A stretch of DNA of 23,631 nucleotides from DASVWH01 sp036389715. Its GTDB lineage: Bacteria; Acidobacteriota; Blastocatellia; Pyrinomonadales; Pyrinomonadaceae. The stretch covers positions 1 to 23,631 of the forward strand of contig DASVWH010000007.1 of NCBI GenBank assembly GCA_036389715.1, written 5' to 3'. Position numbers and translations under genes: made by a program. The notes beneath the pieces are model-generated. The model did not search any database. It was given only the letters and a program-made list of their open reading frames with translations, and was not told the origin of the DNA. Within the stretch, counting starts at the first letter, position 1. Every line of letters begins with the position of its first letter. Positions 14,092-23,064 of the stretch are shown here, piece after piece.

Positions 14092-16423
14092 TCCTGCCTG
14101 CTCCTGTAGCTGCGCCGCCTGGGCTCGGCTCGCCCTCTGTCGGCGTCGTGCGGAAAGCGCCCGTGACGCTTCCGGGCTCCGGGCTCATTTCAAGCTCACG
14201 CCTGGGGGCATCGGTTATCACGGCGACGTTGTTGGCCGTGAGCGTGCTGCCTGTGGCGCGCTGAAACTGCGAGATGGACTTGTTGAGGTCCGTCTGCGCT
14301 TGCAGTTCGCGGGCGCGCGCCGCGAGCAGGTCCGTCTGTCGTTGGAGGACTAGAAAAACGGTGGTCGTGCCCGCGCGGAACTGCCTCTGCTCGCTCTCGA
14401 ACTGCTGCTCGGCGGAAGAGCGCGCGGCCGCGGCGGAAGCGAGTCGCGCTTCTGCCGAGCGCACTGCCTGAAGAGAGTTTCTGACCTCGGCTTCGACCAG
14501 CTGCTCGGCCTGCTTGAGCTGGTCAGTAATCCGGTTGCCCTGCGCGAGCGCGGTCCCGAGGTTGGCCTGGGCCGTGCGGTTCCTGAGCGGCAGCGCGATG
14601 CGCACGCCGACGCGCGCCGTCGGGTAGTTCTGCCCGATTAGATTTCGCAGCGACTGCGTGTAGCCGCCGATCAGGTTGGGCGCGACCGAAGAGGTTGAAC
14701 CGGAGGACGCCAGAGGCTCAAGACCTGCGAGCAAGGAGAGTTCGTTGACCCTTTGTGTGAGCGCCGAATTAGCGCCCCCGGTCGAGGTCTGGCCCGGCTG
14801 GACCAGCGTCCCGGCGAGCCCCGCCGTCGTGTACGTCCCGACCAGATCAAGCTGCGGCTTCGTCTGCTCGCGGAAGTAGCGAACGTTGATGCGGTTGATG
14901 TCGGCGTTCGTTTTCAGCTGCGCCAGCTCAAGCCTGTTATCGAGCGCGGCCCTGACCGCCGTTTCGAGCGGAACGCGCGGGGCTTCGAGGCTGACGGGCG
15001 TGACGGGCGTGATGGCGCGCGCCCAGAGCGCCTCCGTGCGGTCCGGGAGAATCAGGGTCTTGAGCGTGTTTTCGGCCTGCGTGACGGATTCCTGCGCCGT
15101 GTAGACGTTCTGCTCAAAGGTCGTCACCTGGGTCGAGGCCGCAACGATGTCTATCGGGGCGAGCACTCCCTTCTCGACCAGCCGCTGGTTGCTCTCGACC
15201 TGCACGCGCGCCTGCTTGACGGCGTCAATCTGGACCTGCAAATTCCTCAGCGCGAAGGCCAAATCCCAGTAAGCCTGCTCGACCTGCGTAATCACGTCGA
15301 TGGCGCGCTGGCGAAACTGCGCGTCGGAGAGAGAGAGATTCCGCTTGGCGATCTCTATCTGGCGGCGGTTGTTGTCAAAGCGCAGCCCGCGCAGGAGCGG
15401 CTGCGTGTAGGTCAGCGTGAAGGCGGTCGGGAACTGCGGGTTGAGCCTCACGTTCTGGTTGGTGGTCGTCAATCGCGTCGAAGAAAAATCCAACTGGTAA
15501 GAGCCTCCCGCGAAGGGCGAGAAACCGCCGAGGCGGACTGCGCCGGTCTCGTCGGTCTGCGTCACAGCGCCGCTCGCGCCCGCGCCGCCGAGCGTCGAGC
15601 TGGTCGGCGTCGTCTGTCGCTCATAGTAGTTCTCGGACGAGAGCAGAGGGTCGTAAACGCCGCGCGCCGCGCGCAGATTGTATTCGGCAATCTGCACGTC
15701 TATCCGCGACTCGTCAATGTCGTTGCTGTTCTTGAGCGCCAGCCTGATAGCATCATTCAAAGTGAGCGGCGCTTGGTCCGCCACGTTGACGCCGACGCGC
15801 TCGGCGGAGGGCAGCGGGCGCTGCGGCGCTTGAAAGTTGGGCGCAATCGGCGGCGCATCGGGCGGCAGCTCGGCCGGGGCGATTCCGCCGGACGTACCGA
15901 CATTTTGCCCGGGCGTCTGCGGCACACCCGGCTGCGCGTTGCCGCCGGGTGAAGCTGGCTGGTTCGGCTGCTGCGGGGCAATGGTTCCGGCAGGGCTGGC
16001 CGTCGCTGGCAGGCCGCTTGATGGCCTCGTGCCGGGCGTCTGCGGCGTAGCGGGACGCGGCCCCTGCGTGTTGGGCGTCGTCTGCTGCTGCTCCTGCTGC
16101 GGTCCCGTCTGCGGCTGTGCGCTTTGCTGGGCCTCGTTGCTCGGCCGAATGGTAGAGCCCGCGGCGTTTGGCGGAAGCGGGGTGGCGGCGGGCTGCGGCG
16201 CGGTCGTCTGCTGGCCCTGCGACGAGGTAGTACCGGCGGGCGGGGACTGCTGCGGCGACGAGCTGGGCGTCGGGCTCGGCGGCGGGTTCTGTCCGAGGGC
16301 AGCGCCCTGCCAGACGATGAACGCCGCCAGCAGCAACGTCATTCTCGACAGAGAGAGATTCATTAATCGCAACCCGGGCATCACACGCCGCGCGCACTCA
16401 ATCACCTGAAGCTTGATCGACAT
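14081..16423 (-). CDS. TolC-family outer-membrane efflux protein with long Pro/Gln-rich insert
   Basis: A 780-aa protein, much longer than the usual 420-500 aa of TolC-type channels. The start at 16423 (MSIKLQVIEC) is supported by AAAGGAT about 6 nt upstream and lies 26 nt inside the end of the pump gene; an ATG at residue 21 (MNLSLSRMTLLL) could be the true signal-peptide start. A hydrophobic segment ends at ALGQ (about residue 45). Residues 46-205 are a low-complexity Pro/Gln/Thr/Ser/Gly linker, and the channel fold begins at PLTLNDAIRLALKNSNDI. Two repeats of long helices and beta strands follow, with typical LTYTQPLLRG and ARVGVRIALPLRNRTAQA. It should form the outer-membrane exit of the efflux complex. 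The linker might cross the periplasm or peptidoglycan; this is inference. Confidence 0.9.
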   Translation of the reverse strand: MSIKLQVIECARRVMPGLRLMNLSLSRMTLLLAAFIVWQGAALGQNPPPSPTPSSSPQQSPPAGTTSSQGQQTTAPQPAATPLPPNAAGSTIRPSNEAQQSAQPQTGPQQEQQQTTPNTQGPRPATPQTPGTRPSSGLPATASPAGTIAPQQPNQPASPGGNAQPGVPQTPGQNVGTSGGIAPAELPPDAPPIAPNFQAPQRPLPSAERVGVNVADQAPLTLNDAIRLALKNSNDIDESRIDVQIAEYNLRAARGVYDPLLSSENYYERQTTPTSSTLGGAGASGAVTQTDETGAVRLGGFSPFAGGSYQLDFSSTRLTTTNQNVRLNPQFPTAFTLTYTQPLLRGLRFDNNRRQIEIAKRNLSLSDAQFRQRAIDVITQVEQAYWDLAFALRNLQVQIDAVKQARVQVESNQRLVEKGVLAPIDIVAASTQVTTFEQNVYTAQESVTQAENTLKTLILPDRTEALWARAITPVTPVSLEAPRVPLETAVRAALDNRLELAQLKTNADINRINVRYFREQTKPQLDLVGTYTTAGLAGTLVQPGQTSTGGANSALTQRVNELSLLAGLEPLASSGSTSSVAPNLIGGYTQSLRNLIGQNYPTARVGVRIALPLRNRTAQANLGTALAQGNRITDQLKQAEQLVEAEVRNSLQAVRSAEARLASAAAARSSAEQQFESEQRQFRAGTTTVFLVLQRQTDLLAARARELQAQTDLNKSISQFQRATGSTLTANNVAVITDAPRRELEMSPEPGSVTGAFRTTPTEGEPSPGGAATGAGRNDK

Positions 16424-19400
16424 ATCTATCCTTTGGGGTACTGCCGGTGGCAGGCTTAATGGCTTTAGTCTGACGGGAGAACTTGCCTGCGAGGCCCGCA
16501 GTGGCTTGCGCCAGACGGCGTCCCGCGCCGTTCTTAAAGTTGCCGACCCTCCCGCCGATGTAGCCCCAGACGCGAGAGTCCTTGGCATCCTCGAAGAGCG
16601 AGTAGAAGACGGGCACGGCCAGCAGCGTCAGGAGCAGGCAGAGGGTCTGCCCGCCGACGACGAGCACGCCGATTGAGCGGTTGGTCGCCGCGCCCGCGCC
16701 GGAGCCGACGATGAGCGGAATCATGCCGGCGACGAGCGCGATGGTCGTCATCAGGATCGGGCGCAGGCGGTCGCGGTTGGCTTGCAGGATGGCGCTGTAA
16801 CGCTCCATCCCGTGCGCGCGCAGCTCGTTCGTATGGTCAATCTGCAAGATGGCGTTCTTCTTGACGCTACCGAAGAGCAGGAGGATGCCGAGCGCCGAGA
16901 AGATGTTGAGCCGCTGCCCGGCGATCATCGTCGAGAGGAGCGCGAACGGAATCGAGAGCGGCAGCGTCAGGAGGATGGTCACGGGGTGTATGAACGACTC
17001 GAACTGCGCGGCCAGAATCAGGTACATGAAGACGAACGAGAGCAGGAAGGCCAGCATGAAAGACTTGTTGGCGCGCTGCAACTCCTTCGACTGGCCCGTC
17101 ACGCCCGTCTGGTAGCTGGGCTCCATGTTCAGTTCGGCGGCGTAACGCTGAATGGCTACGAGGGCGTCGGCTTCCGAGCCGTTGGGCGCGAGACTCGCGG
17201 AGATGGTGACCTGCCGCTGGCGATTGAGGCGGTCAATCGAGGCAGGGCTTTCGCCCTCTTCGAGACGCACTAGTTTCTCCAGGCCGACGGTCCCGCCGGA
17301 AGAGGACGCGACCGTGAAGTTGCTCAGGTTCTCGCGCGTGCGGCGAAACTCTTCGCCCGCACGGACGACCACGTCGTACTGGTCCGAGCCTTCGCTGAAA
17401 GTAGTGACGCGCTGCCCTGCGGCCAGGGTGTTGAGCACCTGCGCCACGTCGCCCGCCCGGACGCCGAGGTCCGCGGCGCGCTGCCGGTCAATGATGATTC
17501 GCACTTCGGGACTGCTCAACTGGAGCGAGCGGTCGGCGTCGCGGAAATTCTCGTCCTTCTTGATGCGCTCGACCAGTTTGTTCGAGTACTCGTCGAGCTT
17601 CTGAATGTCCGGGCCGCTGATGTAGAAGCCGAGCGAAGACCCGCCGCGCCCCTGGCCCAGGCTCGCGCCGATTGAAGACCCGCCCGACGCAGAGATGACG
17701 TACTCCTTCGGGTACTTCCTTTTGCGTATCATGTCGCGTGTGCGCTGAATCAGGTCTGCCTGCGAGAACTTGCGCTCGGCCACCGGCCGCAGCCTGACCT
17801 GGACGGAGCCCGTATTGGGCGAGCCGCCGCCGCCGAAGCCCCCGGCGTTGACCAGCGTGCTCTCGATGCCGGGAATCTGCTCGCGCAGGTCGCGCGCGAC
17901 CCGTTCCAACACGGACTGCGTCGCCGCCAGGCTCGTGCCCTGCGGCGCGCGCAAAGATACCTGGAAAGCGGACTCGTCTTCGTCGGGCAGGAAGTTGTAG
18001 CCGACGAGCCGGTACAGCGGCCCGATGGAAGCGACGACGATCACGCAGATGACGACGATCACCCAGCGGTGCGCCATTGACCACCTGAGCATCCACATGT
18101 ACGAGCGGTCAATCGGGCGATAGAAGCGCCCGCCCTTCGACCCGCCGTGCGACTCGGCGTGCGCGGCAGGCGCGTCGCGGCGTTCCGGTTCCGCTTCCAG
18201 AGTTGACTCCGGCCCTCCGGCCCGCAACTGCGCACCGGCAATCGCGGTCTGCTCCCCGAGCGGCAGGCCTTCGGGTGTCACGGTCTGCTTCGGAGGCTTG
18301 ATCCAGCGCGCCGCCAGCATCGGCGTCAGCGTGAAAGAGACGATCAGCGAGACGGCAATCGCGGCGGCCGAAGTCAGCCCGAACGAAGACATGAAGCGCC
18401 CGACGATGCCGCTCATAAATCCTACCGGAATAAAGACTGCGAGCAGCGAGAGGGTCGTCGCCATGACGGCCAGTCCGATCTCGCGCGTGCCTTCGATGGC
18501 CGCCTGGAAGGGATGCATGCCCTTCTCTTCGACGAAGCGATAGATGTTCTCTAAAACCACAATCGCGTCGTCAATGACGATGCCGACCATCAATGTCAGC
18601 GCGAGCATAGTCATCTGGTTGAGCGAATAGCCGAGCGCCGAAATCAGCGCGAAGGCCGAGATGATGGAGGTCGGAATGGCGAGCGCGGCGATGATGGTCG
18701 AGCGAAAATTCCAGAGAAAGAGGAAGACTATCAGGGCGGCGAGCAGGCCGCCGACGATCAGGTGCTCTTCGATGGCGTGCAGGCTGGTCTCGATGAATTC
18801 AGACTGGTCACGCGTGACGACGATTTTAAGGTCGGGCGGCAGCAGCGGCGTAATCTCCGCCATCCGCTGCTTGACGCCGTTGATGACGGCGATGGTGTTT
18901 GCGCCCGACTGCTTGCGGATGCCGAGCGAGACGGAAGGCACGCCGTCGAGCGATGCCGCGGAGGTCGGGTCAACGCCGCTGTCCTCGACGCGCCCGATGT
19001 CGCTGATCTTGACCGGATAGCCTTTTCTGGTCGTAATGACGATGTTATTGAAATCCTCGACTTTGGCGACGCGCGAGAGCGTGCGCAGCGTGACGGTGCG
19101 CGCGCCCTCGTCGAGCCGCCCGCCGGGCAGCTCCAGGTTCTGCGAGCGCAGGGCGGCCGTCACTTCCGTCACCGAGAGGTTGAAGGCGCGCAGCCTGTCC
19201 GGGTCAACGTAAATCTTAATCTCGCGCTCGCGTCCGCCGAAGACGACCACTTCACCGACGCCGTCGGCCGATTCGATGCGCTCCTGAATCTGGTTCTGCA
19301 CGAGGTCCGTCAGCTCGATGGAAGAGCGCGGCGCGCTGATGGCGTAAACGAGAACGGGCTGCGAGTCGGGGTCGGATTTCCTGACGACGGGCGGGTCGGC

Positions 19401-19769
19401 GGTCTCCGGCAGGCGGTTGATGACCGTGCTGAGCTTGTCGCGCACCTCCTGCGTCGCGAGGTCCGGGTCTTTCTCAAGGTTGAAGTTGATCGTGACGTTC
19501 GAGCGGCCCTGTGCGGAGGACGAGCGCATCTCGTCTATGCCGGGCACGGTGTTGACTGCGCCTTCGATGATGTCTGTAATCTCCGTCTCGATCTCCTGCG
19601 GAGCCGCGCCCGTATTGGTCGTCGAGACGGAGACGGTCGGGATGTCAATCTTCGGGAAGCGGTCAACGCCGAGCGTGAAGAAGGAGAACCCGCCGACGAC
19701 CGTCAGGATCAGGATGATGACGGTCGCGAAGACGGGACGCCGCACGCAAATTTCAGCCAGCTTCTGCAT
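16398..19769 (-). CDS. RND efflux pump, HAE1 (AcrB/MexB) type
   Basis: A 1123-aa inner-membrane proton-driven transporter. It has the expected N-terminal helix, first periplasmic loop, helices 2-6, second loop and helices 7-12. The proton-relay Asp pair is D400-D401 in GIVIDDAIVVLENIYR, and the helix-10 Lys lies in SVKKNAILQIDH (968-979). Pseudo-repeat features such as VDRFPKIDIPTVSVST and YNFLPDEDESAFQVSL mark the loop starts. It is about 80 residues longer than AcrB; the extra length is a charged Ala/Glu-rich linker between helices 6 and 7 (about 490-560) and a basic C-terminal tail. It lies 109 nt after the adaptor gene and overlaps the TolC-like gene. Exported substrates cannot be deduced; the family covers drugs, detergents and lipids. 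Confidence 0.96.
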   Translation of the reverse strand: MQKLAEICVRRPVFATVIILILTVVGGFSFFTLGVDRFPKIDIPTVSVSTTNTGAAPQEIETEITDIIEGAVNTVPGIDEMRSSSAQGRSNVTINFNLEKDPDLATQEVRDKLSTVINRLPETADPPVVRKSDPDSQPVLVYAISAPRSSIELTDLVQNQIQERIESADGVGEVVVFGGREREIKIYVDPDRLRAFNLSVTEVTAALRSQNLELPGGRLDEGARTVTLRTLSRVAKVEDFNNIVITTRKGYPVKISDIGRVEDSGVDPTSAASLDGVPSVSLGIRKQSGANTIAVINGVKQRMAEITPLLPPDLKIVVTRDQSEFIETSLHAIEEHLIVGGLLAALIVFLFLWNFRSTIIAALAIPTSIISAFALISALGYSLNQMTMLALTLMVGIVIDDAIVVLENIYRFVEEKGMHPFQAAIEGTREIGLAVMATTLSLLAVFIPVGFMSGIVGRFMSSFGLTSAAAIAVSLIVSFTLTPMLAARWIKPPKQTVTPEGLPLGEQTAIAGAQLRAGGPESTLEAEPERRDAPAAHAESHGGSKGGRFYRPIDRSYMWMLRWSMAHRWVIVVICVIVVASIGPLYRLVGYNFLPDEDESAFQVSLRAPQGTSLAATQSVLERVARDLREQIPGIESTLVNAGGFGGGGSPNTGSVQVRLRPVAERKFSQADLIQRTRDMIRKRKYPKEYVISASGGSSIGASLGQGRGGSSLGFYISGPDIQKLDEYSNKLVERIKKDENFRDADRSLQLSSPEVRIIIDRQRAADLGVRAGDVAQVLNTLAAGQRVTTFSEGSDQYDVVVRAGEEFRRTRENLSNFTVASSSGGTVGLEKLVRLEEGESPASIDRLNRQRQVTISASLAPNGSEADALVAIQRYAAELNMEPSYQTGVTGQSKELQRANKSFMLAFLLSFVFMYLILAAQFESFIHPVTILLTLPLSIPFALLSTMIAGQRLNIFSALGILLLFGSVKKNAILQIDHTNELRAHGMERYSAILQANRDRLRPILMTTIALVAGMIPLIVGSGAGAATNRSIGVLVVGGQTLCLLLTLLAVPVFYSLFEDAKDSRVWGYIGGRVGNFKNGAGRRLAQATAGLAGKFSRQTKAIKPATGSTPKDRYVDQASGD

Positions 19770-19812
19770 AATTCAAATCTCGGTTTGAAGTCCAATAATT
19801 CAAAGCTCAAGG

Positions 19813-19869
19813 CTTGAGGGCGCAAAGTCGTGGGCTCACAAAAGTACCTTTGAGCTTTGCGCCCTCAAG
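19813..19869. repeat. 15-bp inverted repeat between adaptor and pump genes
   Basis: CTTGAGGGCGCAAAG (19813-19827) and CTTTGCGCCCTCAAG (19855-19869) are perfect complements around a 27-nt spacer. A smaller palindrome, CTCAAGGCTTGAG, overlaps the left arm. The hairpin fills much of the 109-nt spacer within the operon. It could adjust the ratio of adaptor to pump by partial termination or mRNA protection; no T-tract is seen. Confidence 0.65.
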
Positions 19870-19878
19870 GGCTCAACC

Positions 19879-21231
19879 TTACGGCTGCGGTCTGACGCGC
19901 GCGCCCTCGAAAAGCTGCTGGAGATTGCTGGTCGCCACGACCTCTTCCGGCTCGACGCCCGAAATGATCTGGATCATCTCCCCTTCTTCGGTCCCGATCT
20001 GCACGACGCGCAATTTCGCCGTCTCTTCCTTAATCACGAAGACGCGGTACGACTGTGTATTCTGGTCGGAGAGAACGGCCGCGCGCGGCACGTAAACGAC
20101 GCGGTTACCGCCCTGGCGGACGATGCGCGCCGTGACGAACATGCCGGAGCGCAGCAGGTTCTCGCTGTTCTCGATGCTGGCCTCGACGGTGGCCGCGCGC
20201 GAGGCCGGGTCAATGGCCGGATTAACCGCCGTCACCTGCCCCGCGAACTTTCTCTCGCGGAAGGCGTCTACTTCCAGCGAGACGCCCATCCCCTGCGTGA
20301 TGTAAGGCGCTTCTGCCTCGGCCACCTGCAACTGCAACTTGATGGGGTTGGTCCGCAAGACCGTCGCCACGATTGACGAAGGCGTCACGTATTCGCCGAC
20401 GGCGATGGGGCGGTTGCTGACGAACCCGGAGTAGGGAGCGCGGACCGTCGTATCGCTGACGGCCTTCTGTGCGATGGCCACCTGTGCGCGCGCGGACTCG
20501 ACGCCCGCCTGCGCCGTCTGAATCGCCTGGTTGCTCTGGCGGGCCGTATTGACAGCGGATTCGAGCTGCTGCCGCGCGCTGTTGACCTGCGCCCGCGCAG
20601 TGTCGCGCTGCGTGCGGTACTGGTCATAGACGCTGAGCGAAACGTCGCCCGTCTCGACCAGCTCGCGGTAACGCTTCTCGTTGGCCTCGGCCAGGCGTAA
20701 CTGCGCCTGCGCCTGTTCGAGATTGGAACCGGCGGCGCGCACTTCGGGAATCGAGCTGGCTTCAAAATTACCGCCCGCCCGGAGGCCCAACCTGGCCTCG
20801 GCCTGGCGGACTCCGGCGATGGCCTGCTGCACCCCCGCCTGTGCCTGTTGCAAACGCAGGCGCGCGTCCCTGTCGTTGAGCCGCGCGATGGTCTGGCCCT
20901 GGCGGACAAAGGCCCCGACGCTGACCGGCGTCGAGATTACCTGGCCGGACGTTTGCGGCGCAACATCGGATGTTTCGTCGGCGATCAGGCTGCCCGTCAC
21001 CTGGATGTAAGACGGCACTTCGCGGACAGTGGCCCGCGCCGTCGTGACCATTACAGGCGCTGCATCAACGGCCCTCGGCTCTCCCCTGGACTCTGCCGCG
21101 CCGCCCTCTCTGGCGGTCGCTTTGGCCTTCGGCTCGGAGCGCGAGCAGGCCGCCCCGACCAGCAGCAAGGCGAACATTAAGCCGGGGAATGCGGCAGACT
21201 GAATCCGGCCAGAGAGAGATGAAAATGACAT
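19879..21231 (-). CDS. RND periplasmic adaptor lipoprotein (membrane fusion protein)
   Basis: A 450-aa adaptor. The signal sequence ends with lipobox VGAAC (Cys29), so it should be lipid-anchored. The lipoyl halves are around VAPQTSGQVISTPVSVGAFV and VRAPYSGFVSNRPIAVGEYV. They flank an alpha-helical hairpin of about 150 residues rich in Ala, Gln and Arg (from QQAQAGVQQA to QVAIAQKAVS). Beta-barrel and membrane-proximal domains follow (QLQVAEAEAPYITQGM, FAGQVTAVNPAIDPASRAATVEASI, IVRQGGNRVVYVPRAAVL). The hairpin is longer than in AcrA. The start has AAAGGG about 7 nt upstream. It is the first gene of the efflux operon and would join the pump to the TolC-like channel. Confidence 0.94.
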   Translation of the reverse strand: MSFSSLSGRIQSAAFPGLMFALLLVGAACSRSEPKAKATAREGGAAESRGEPRAVDAAPVMVTTARATVREVPSYIQVTGSLIADETSDVAPQTSGQVISTPVSVGAFVRQGQTIARLNDRDARLRLQQAQAGVQQAIAGVRQAEARLGLRAGGNFEASSIPEVRAAGSNLEQAQAQLRLAEANEKRYRELVETGDVSLSVYDQYRTQRDTARAQVNSARQQLESAVNTARQSNQAIQTAQAGVESARAQVAIAQKAVSDTTVRAPYSGFVSNRPIAVGEYVTPSSIVATVLRTNPIKLQLQVAEAEAPYITQGMGVSLEVDAFRERKFAGQVTAVNPAIDPASRAATVEASIENSENLLRSGMFVTARIVRQGGNRVVYVPRAAVLSDQNTQSYRVFVIKEETAKLRVVQIGTEEGEMIQIISGVEPEEVVATSNLQQLFEGARVRPQP

Positions 21232-21434
21232 AAGCAGCCCTTTGTACCCTTTTTATCTGAAGACGCTCCGCGCCGGTCCCCGGTTACAGAATTTTTAAAA
21301 GTCGCGGGCGCTCAAGCCGGTCGAGAATAATACGCACTATGGTATACGTAACGGGGCCGAATATCATCACAAGAAGTTTGCGATTAAATGTATTACAGTG
21401 TCGAAAGAGACTACCGGGTCGGGAGGTGAAATCA
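21232..21434. promoter_or_regulatory. Divergent intergenic region
   Basis: This 203-nt region separates the efflux operon (minus) from the plus-strand gene at 21435 and should contain promoters for both. It is AT-rich around 21290-21300 (TTTTTAAAA) and 21320-21390, but I found no -35/-10 pair good enough to place. The plus-strand gene has a clear ribosome site GGGAGGTGA at 21421-21429. Confidence 0.45.
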
Positions 21435-22196
21435 ATGGATGAATGGCTGAACGAGAGAGCCCGGAGGCTGCGCGAGTTCTTCGGGCTCGGCGAGGGCCTG
21501 CAACTGGCCGCGACCGGAGGCGTGCCGCCGCTCCCCGACCCGGCGATTGCACAGGGCCTGGCTCATTTTAATATTGAATGGCAGCTCATCCCCGCGGCGG
21601 AGGCCGTTCCGCTCGACGATGCTTACATGGCGCGGCTCTACCCGTTGGCCCCGCGGGATTTCACGCGGCCGCACGAGCGCGGCCCGAGCTACCGCGACCG
21701 CCTCTCTGAAGGCCACAGGCAGCACCAGGGACGCGTCCTCGGCGTCGAAACGACCATCAAGCCGCGTTACCTGCCCAACAAGCGCCAGTTTTACGGGACG
21801 ACTTACGGGCACGACGCCACGGCCGATCCCTTCGCAGCCTACATGGGCCGCGCCGGGATGATGAACGGCACGCGCTACGATCACAACTACCTGTCGCTGC
21901 GCGAATTCATCCGCGTCGTCAGCGAAGACTGGCGCGCACGCTCACTGCTGCCCGCTGGCTACCGCGTGACGGTCTGCCCGCCCGCCGTCTTCAACCTCGT
22001 CGGGACCATCTTTCATCCCGAGTGGAGCGCGACCGAAACCCTTGAACTAGGCTTCTACCGCGACGCGCAGGGCAACGCTACCTGCTACGCGGTCGGCTCC
22101 AACGCGCCCGGCGATTTCTCATACATCGCCGAAGTCGAGGGCGAAGCCGAATGGTCACTGATGGGCTTCCGCCTCGCACTCGTGCCCGATCAATAA
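21435..22196 (+). CDS. Hypothetical protein, 253 aa
   Basis: I do not recognise a family. The start is set by GGGAGGTGA a few bases before the ATG; the frame is open from 21339 but the upstream part has no ribosome site. No signal peptide, membrane helix or Cys cluster is seen, so it is probably cytoplasmic. The sequence is rich in aromatic residues, Arg and Pro, with segments such as HGHD-like YGHDATADPFAAYMG (about 134-148), TRYDHNYLSLREFIRVV and VFNLVGTIFHPEWSATE. The C-terminal half alternates hydrophobic and polar residues (GDFSYIAEVEGEAEWSLMGF), suggesting a beta-rich domain. It stands alone between the efflux operon and a repeat hairpin. It is a well-composed, full-length coding sequence, so it is likely a real gene of unknown role. 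Confidence 0.75.
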   Translation: MDEWLNERARRLREFFGLGEGLQLAATGGVPPLPDPAIAQGLAHFNIEWQLIPAAEAVPLDDAYMARLYPLAPRDFTRPHERGPSYRDRLSEGHRQHQGRVLGVETTIKPRYLPNKRQFYGTTYGHDATADPFAAYMGRAGMMNGTRYDHNYLSLREFIRVVSEDWRARSLLPAGYRVTVCPPAVFNLVGTIFHPEWSATETLELGFYRDAQGNATCYAVGSNAPGDFSYIAEVEGEAEWSLMGFRLALVPDQ

Positions 22197-22203
22197 AAAG
22201 AAG

Positions 22204-22279
22204 TGATGAGTGATGAGTGATGAGTGATGAGAAGGAAAGACGGACCCTCTTACTCATTACTCATCACTCATCACTCATC
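22204..22279. repeat. Tandem TGATGAG heptamers and inverted array (long hairpin)
   Basis: Four copies of TGATGAG (22204-22231) are followed after about 21 nt by the complementary array of CTCATCA-type heptamers (22253-22279) with one mismatch (CTCATTA). The arms can form a hairpin of about 27 bp just after the stop of the 253-aa gene. It could act as a bidirectional transcription barrier or mRNA stabiliser; such arrays can expand by slippage. The role is inferred. Confidence 0.75.
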
Positions 22280-22417
22280 GCTTCAGAAAGTCGTAACCGG
22301 CGGCGCGCGGCGTTCGTCTTACATAATAACTGGCCGGATTGAGGCGCGCTTCTCCCCTCGCGTGCCTGCTCGCGGCTTGAGAAAGACAATTCACTATTAA
22401 ATGGAGAGTAAGAACAG
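22280..22417. other. Spacer upstream of the LTxxQ gene
   Basis: A 138-nt region expected to carry the promoter of the downstream gene. TTGAGA near 22377 and TATTAA near 22395 are too close together for a standard promoter, so none is assigned. Confidence 0.4.
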
Positions 22418-22969
22418 ATGAAACTCAATGGCTCCAGGAAGCTCATAGCAGGCGGCGCGCTGGCCGGGGTGATGGCCCTGGCGGGAGTCGCCGGATTCGC
22501 GCAGCAGCAGGGGAACGCGCAGGGACAGGGCGTCGGCGACAGGCAGCGCACCGAGCGCCAGTGGGGGCGCGGCGGCGGCAAGGGCGGTCGTCACGGCATG
22601 GAGCGCGGCGGCTTCGGAGGCCGCTTCGCCGAAAAGCTCAACCTGACGGACGCGCAAAAGGAACAGATGAAGCAGATCGCCGCCCGCTATCGTGAGAGCA
22701 CGAGGGCGCTGCGCCAGCAGGGACGCGGCGGTCGTTTAGACCTCTTCAACGGCGGCACGTTTGACGAGGCGGCGGTCCGCGCAGCGGCGCAGGCCAGGGC
22801 CAATGCTCGCGTCGAGATGGAGGTCGCGCGGGCGCGCATGATGTCTGAGATGTACGCCGTCCTGACGCCGGAACAGAAGGCGCAGCTCGCGGCCGAGCGC
22901 CAGCAGCGTGAACAGCAGCGCCAGCAGTGGCGTGCCAATCGCGGCGCGAAGACAGGCCAAAATCAGTAA
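22418..22969 (+). CDS. Periplasmic LTxxQ-motif protein (Spy/CpxP-like)
   Basis: A 183-aa secreted protein. Residues 1-28 form a signal peptide (MKLNGSRKLIAGG, hydrophobic core, GFA before Gln29). A Gly/Arg/Gln-rich linker follows to about residue 70. The two LTxxQ motifs are LTDAQ (76-80) and LTPEQ (149-153), separated by helices. This matches Spy/CpxP periplasmic chaperones and metal- or stress-sensing relatives, which bind unfolded proteins or dampen envelope stress signalling. The C-terminus is very Gln/Arg-rich. A GGAGAG site lies about 12 nt upstream, so the ribosome site is somewhat far. The next gene, after a likely terminator, is an ECF sigma factor, but separate transcription seems likely. 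The exact ligand is unknown. Confidence 0.85.
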   Translation: MKLNGSRKLIAGGALAGVMALAGVAGFAQQQGNAQGQGVGDRQRTERQWGRGGGKGGRHGMERGGFGGRFAEKLNLTDAQKEQMKQIAARYRESTRALRQQGRGGRLDLFNGGTFDEAAVRAAAQARANARVEMEVARARMMSEMYAVLTPEQKAQLAAERQQREQQRQQWRANRGAKTGQNQ

Positions 22970-23040
22970 GAGCCGGGCCGGGCGCGGCGGGGGCCGCACT
23001 AAGGCGGTCGCGGGTCTGATCGTCGCCGCTCAGAACGGCT

Positions 23041-23058
23041 CCGCCTGGCAACAGGCGG
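23041..23058 (+). other. Hairpin with GCAA tetraloop
   Basis: CCGCCTG and CAGGCGG form a perfect 7-bp stem closed by the stable GNRA-type loop GCAA. It stands 6 nt before the terminator-like hairpin at 23065. It may be part of the 3' end of the LTxxQ transcript or of a small RNA. Confidence 0.55.
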
Positions 23059-23064
23059 CAACTC

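Noticed and set aside
14753..15952. Plus-strand 399-aa open frame
   Set aside because: Antisense to the TolC-like gene; Arg/Val-rich shadow without a domain.
18762..19817. Plus-strand 351-aa open frame
   Set aside because: Antisense to the RND pump; high GC keeps the opposite frame open.
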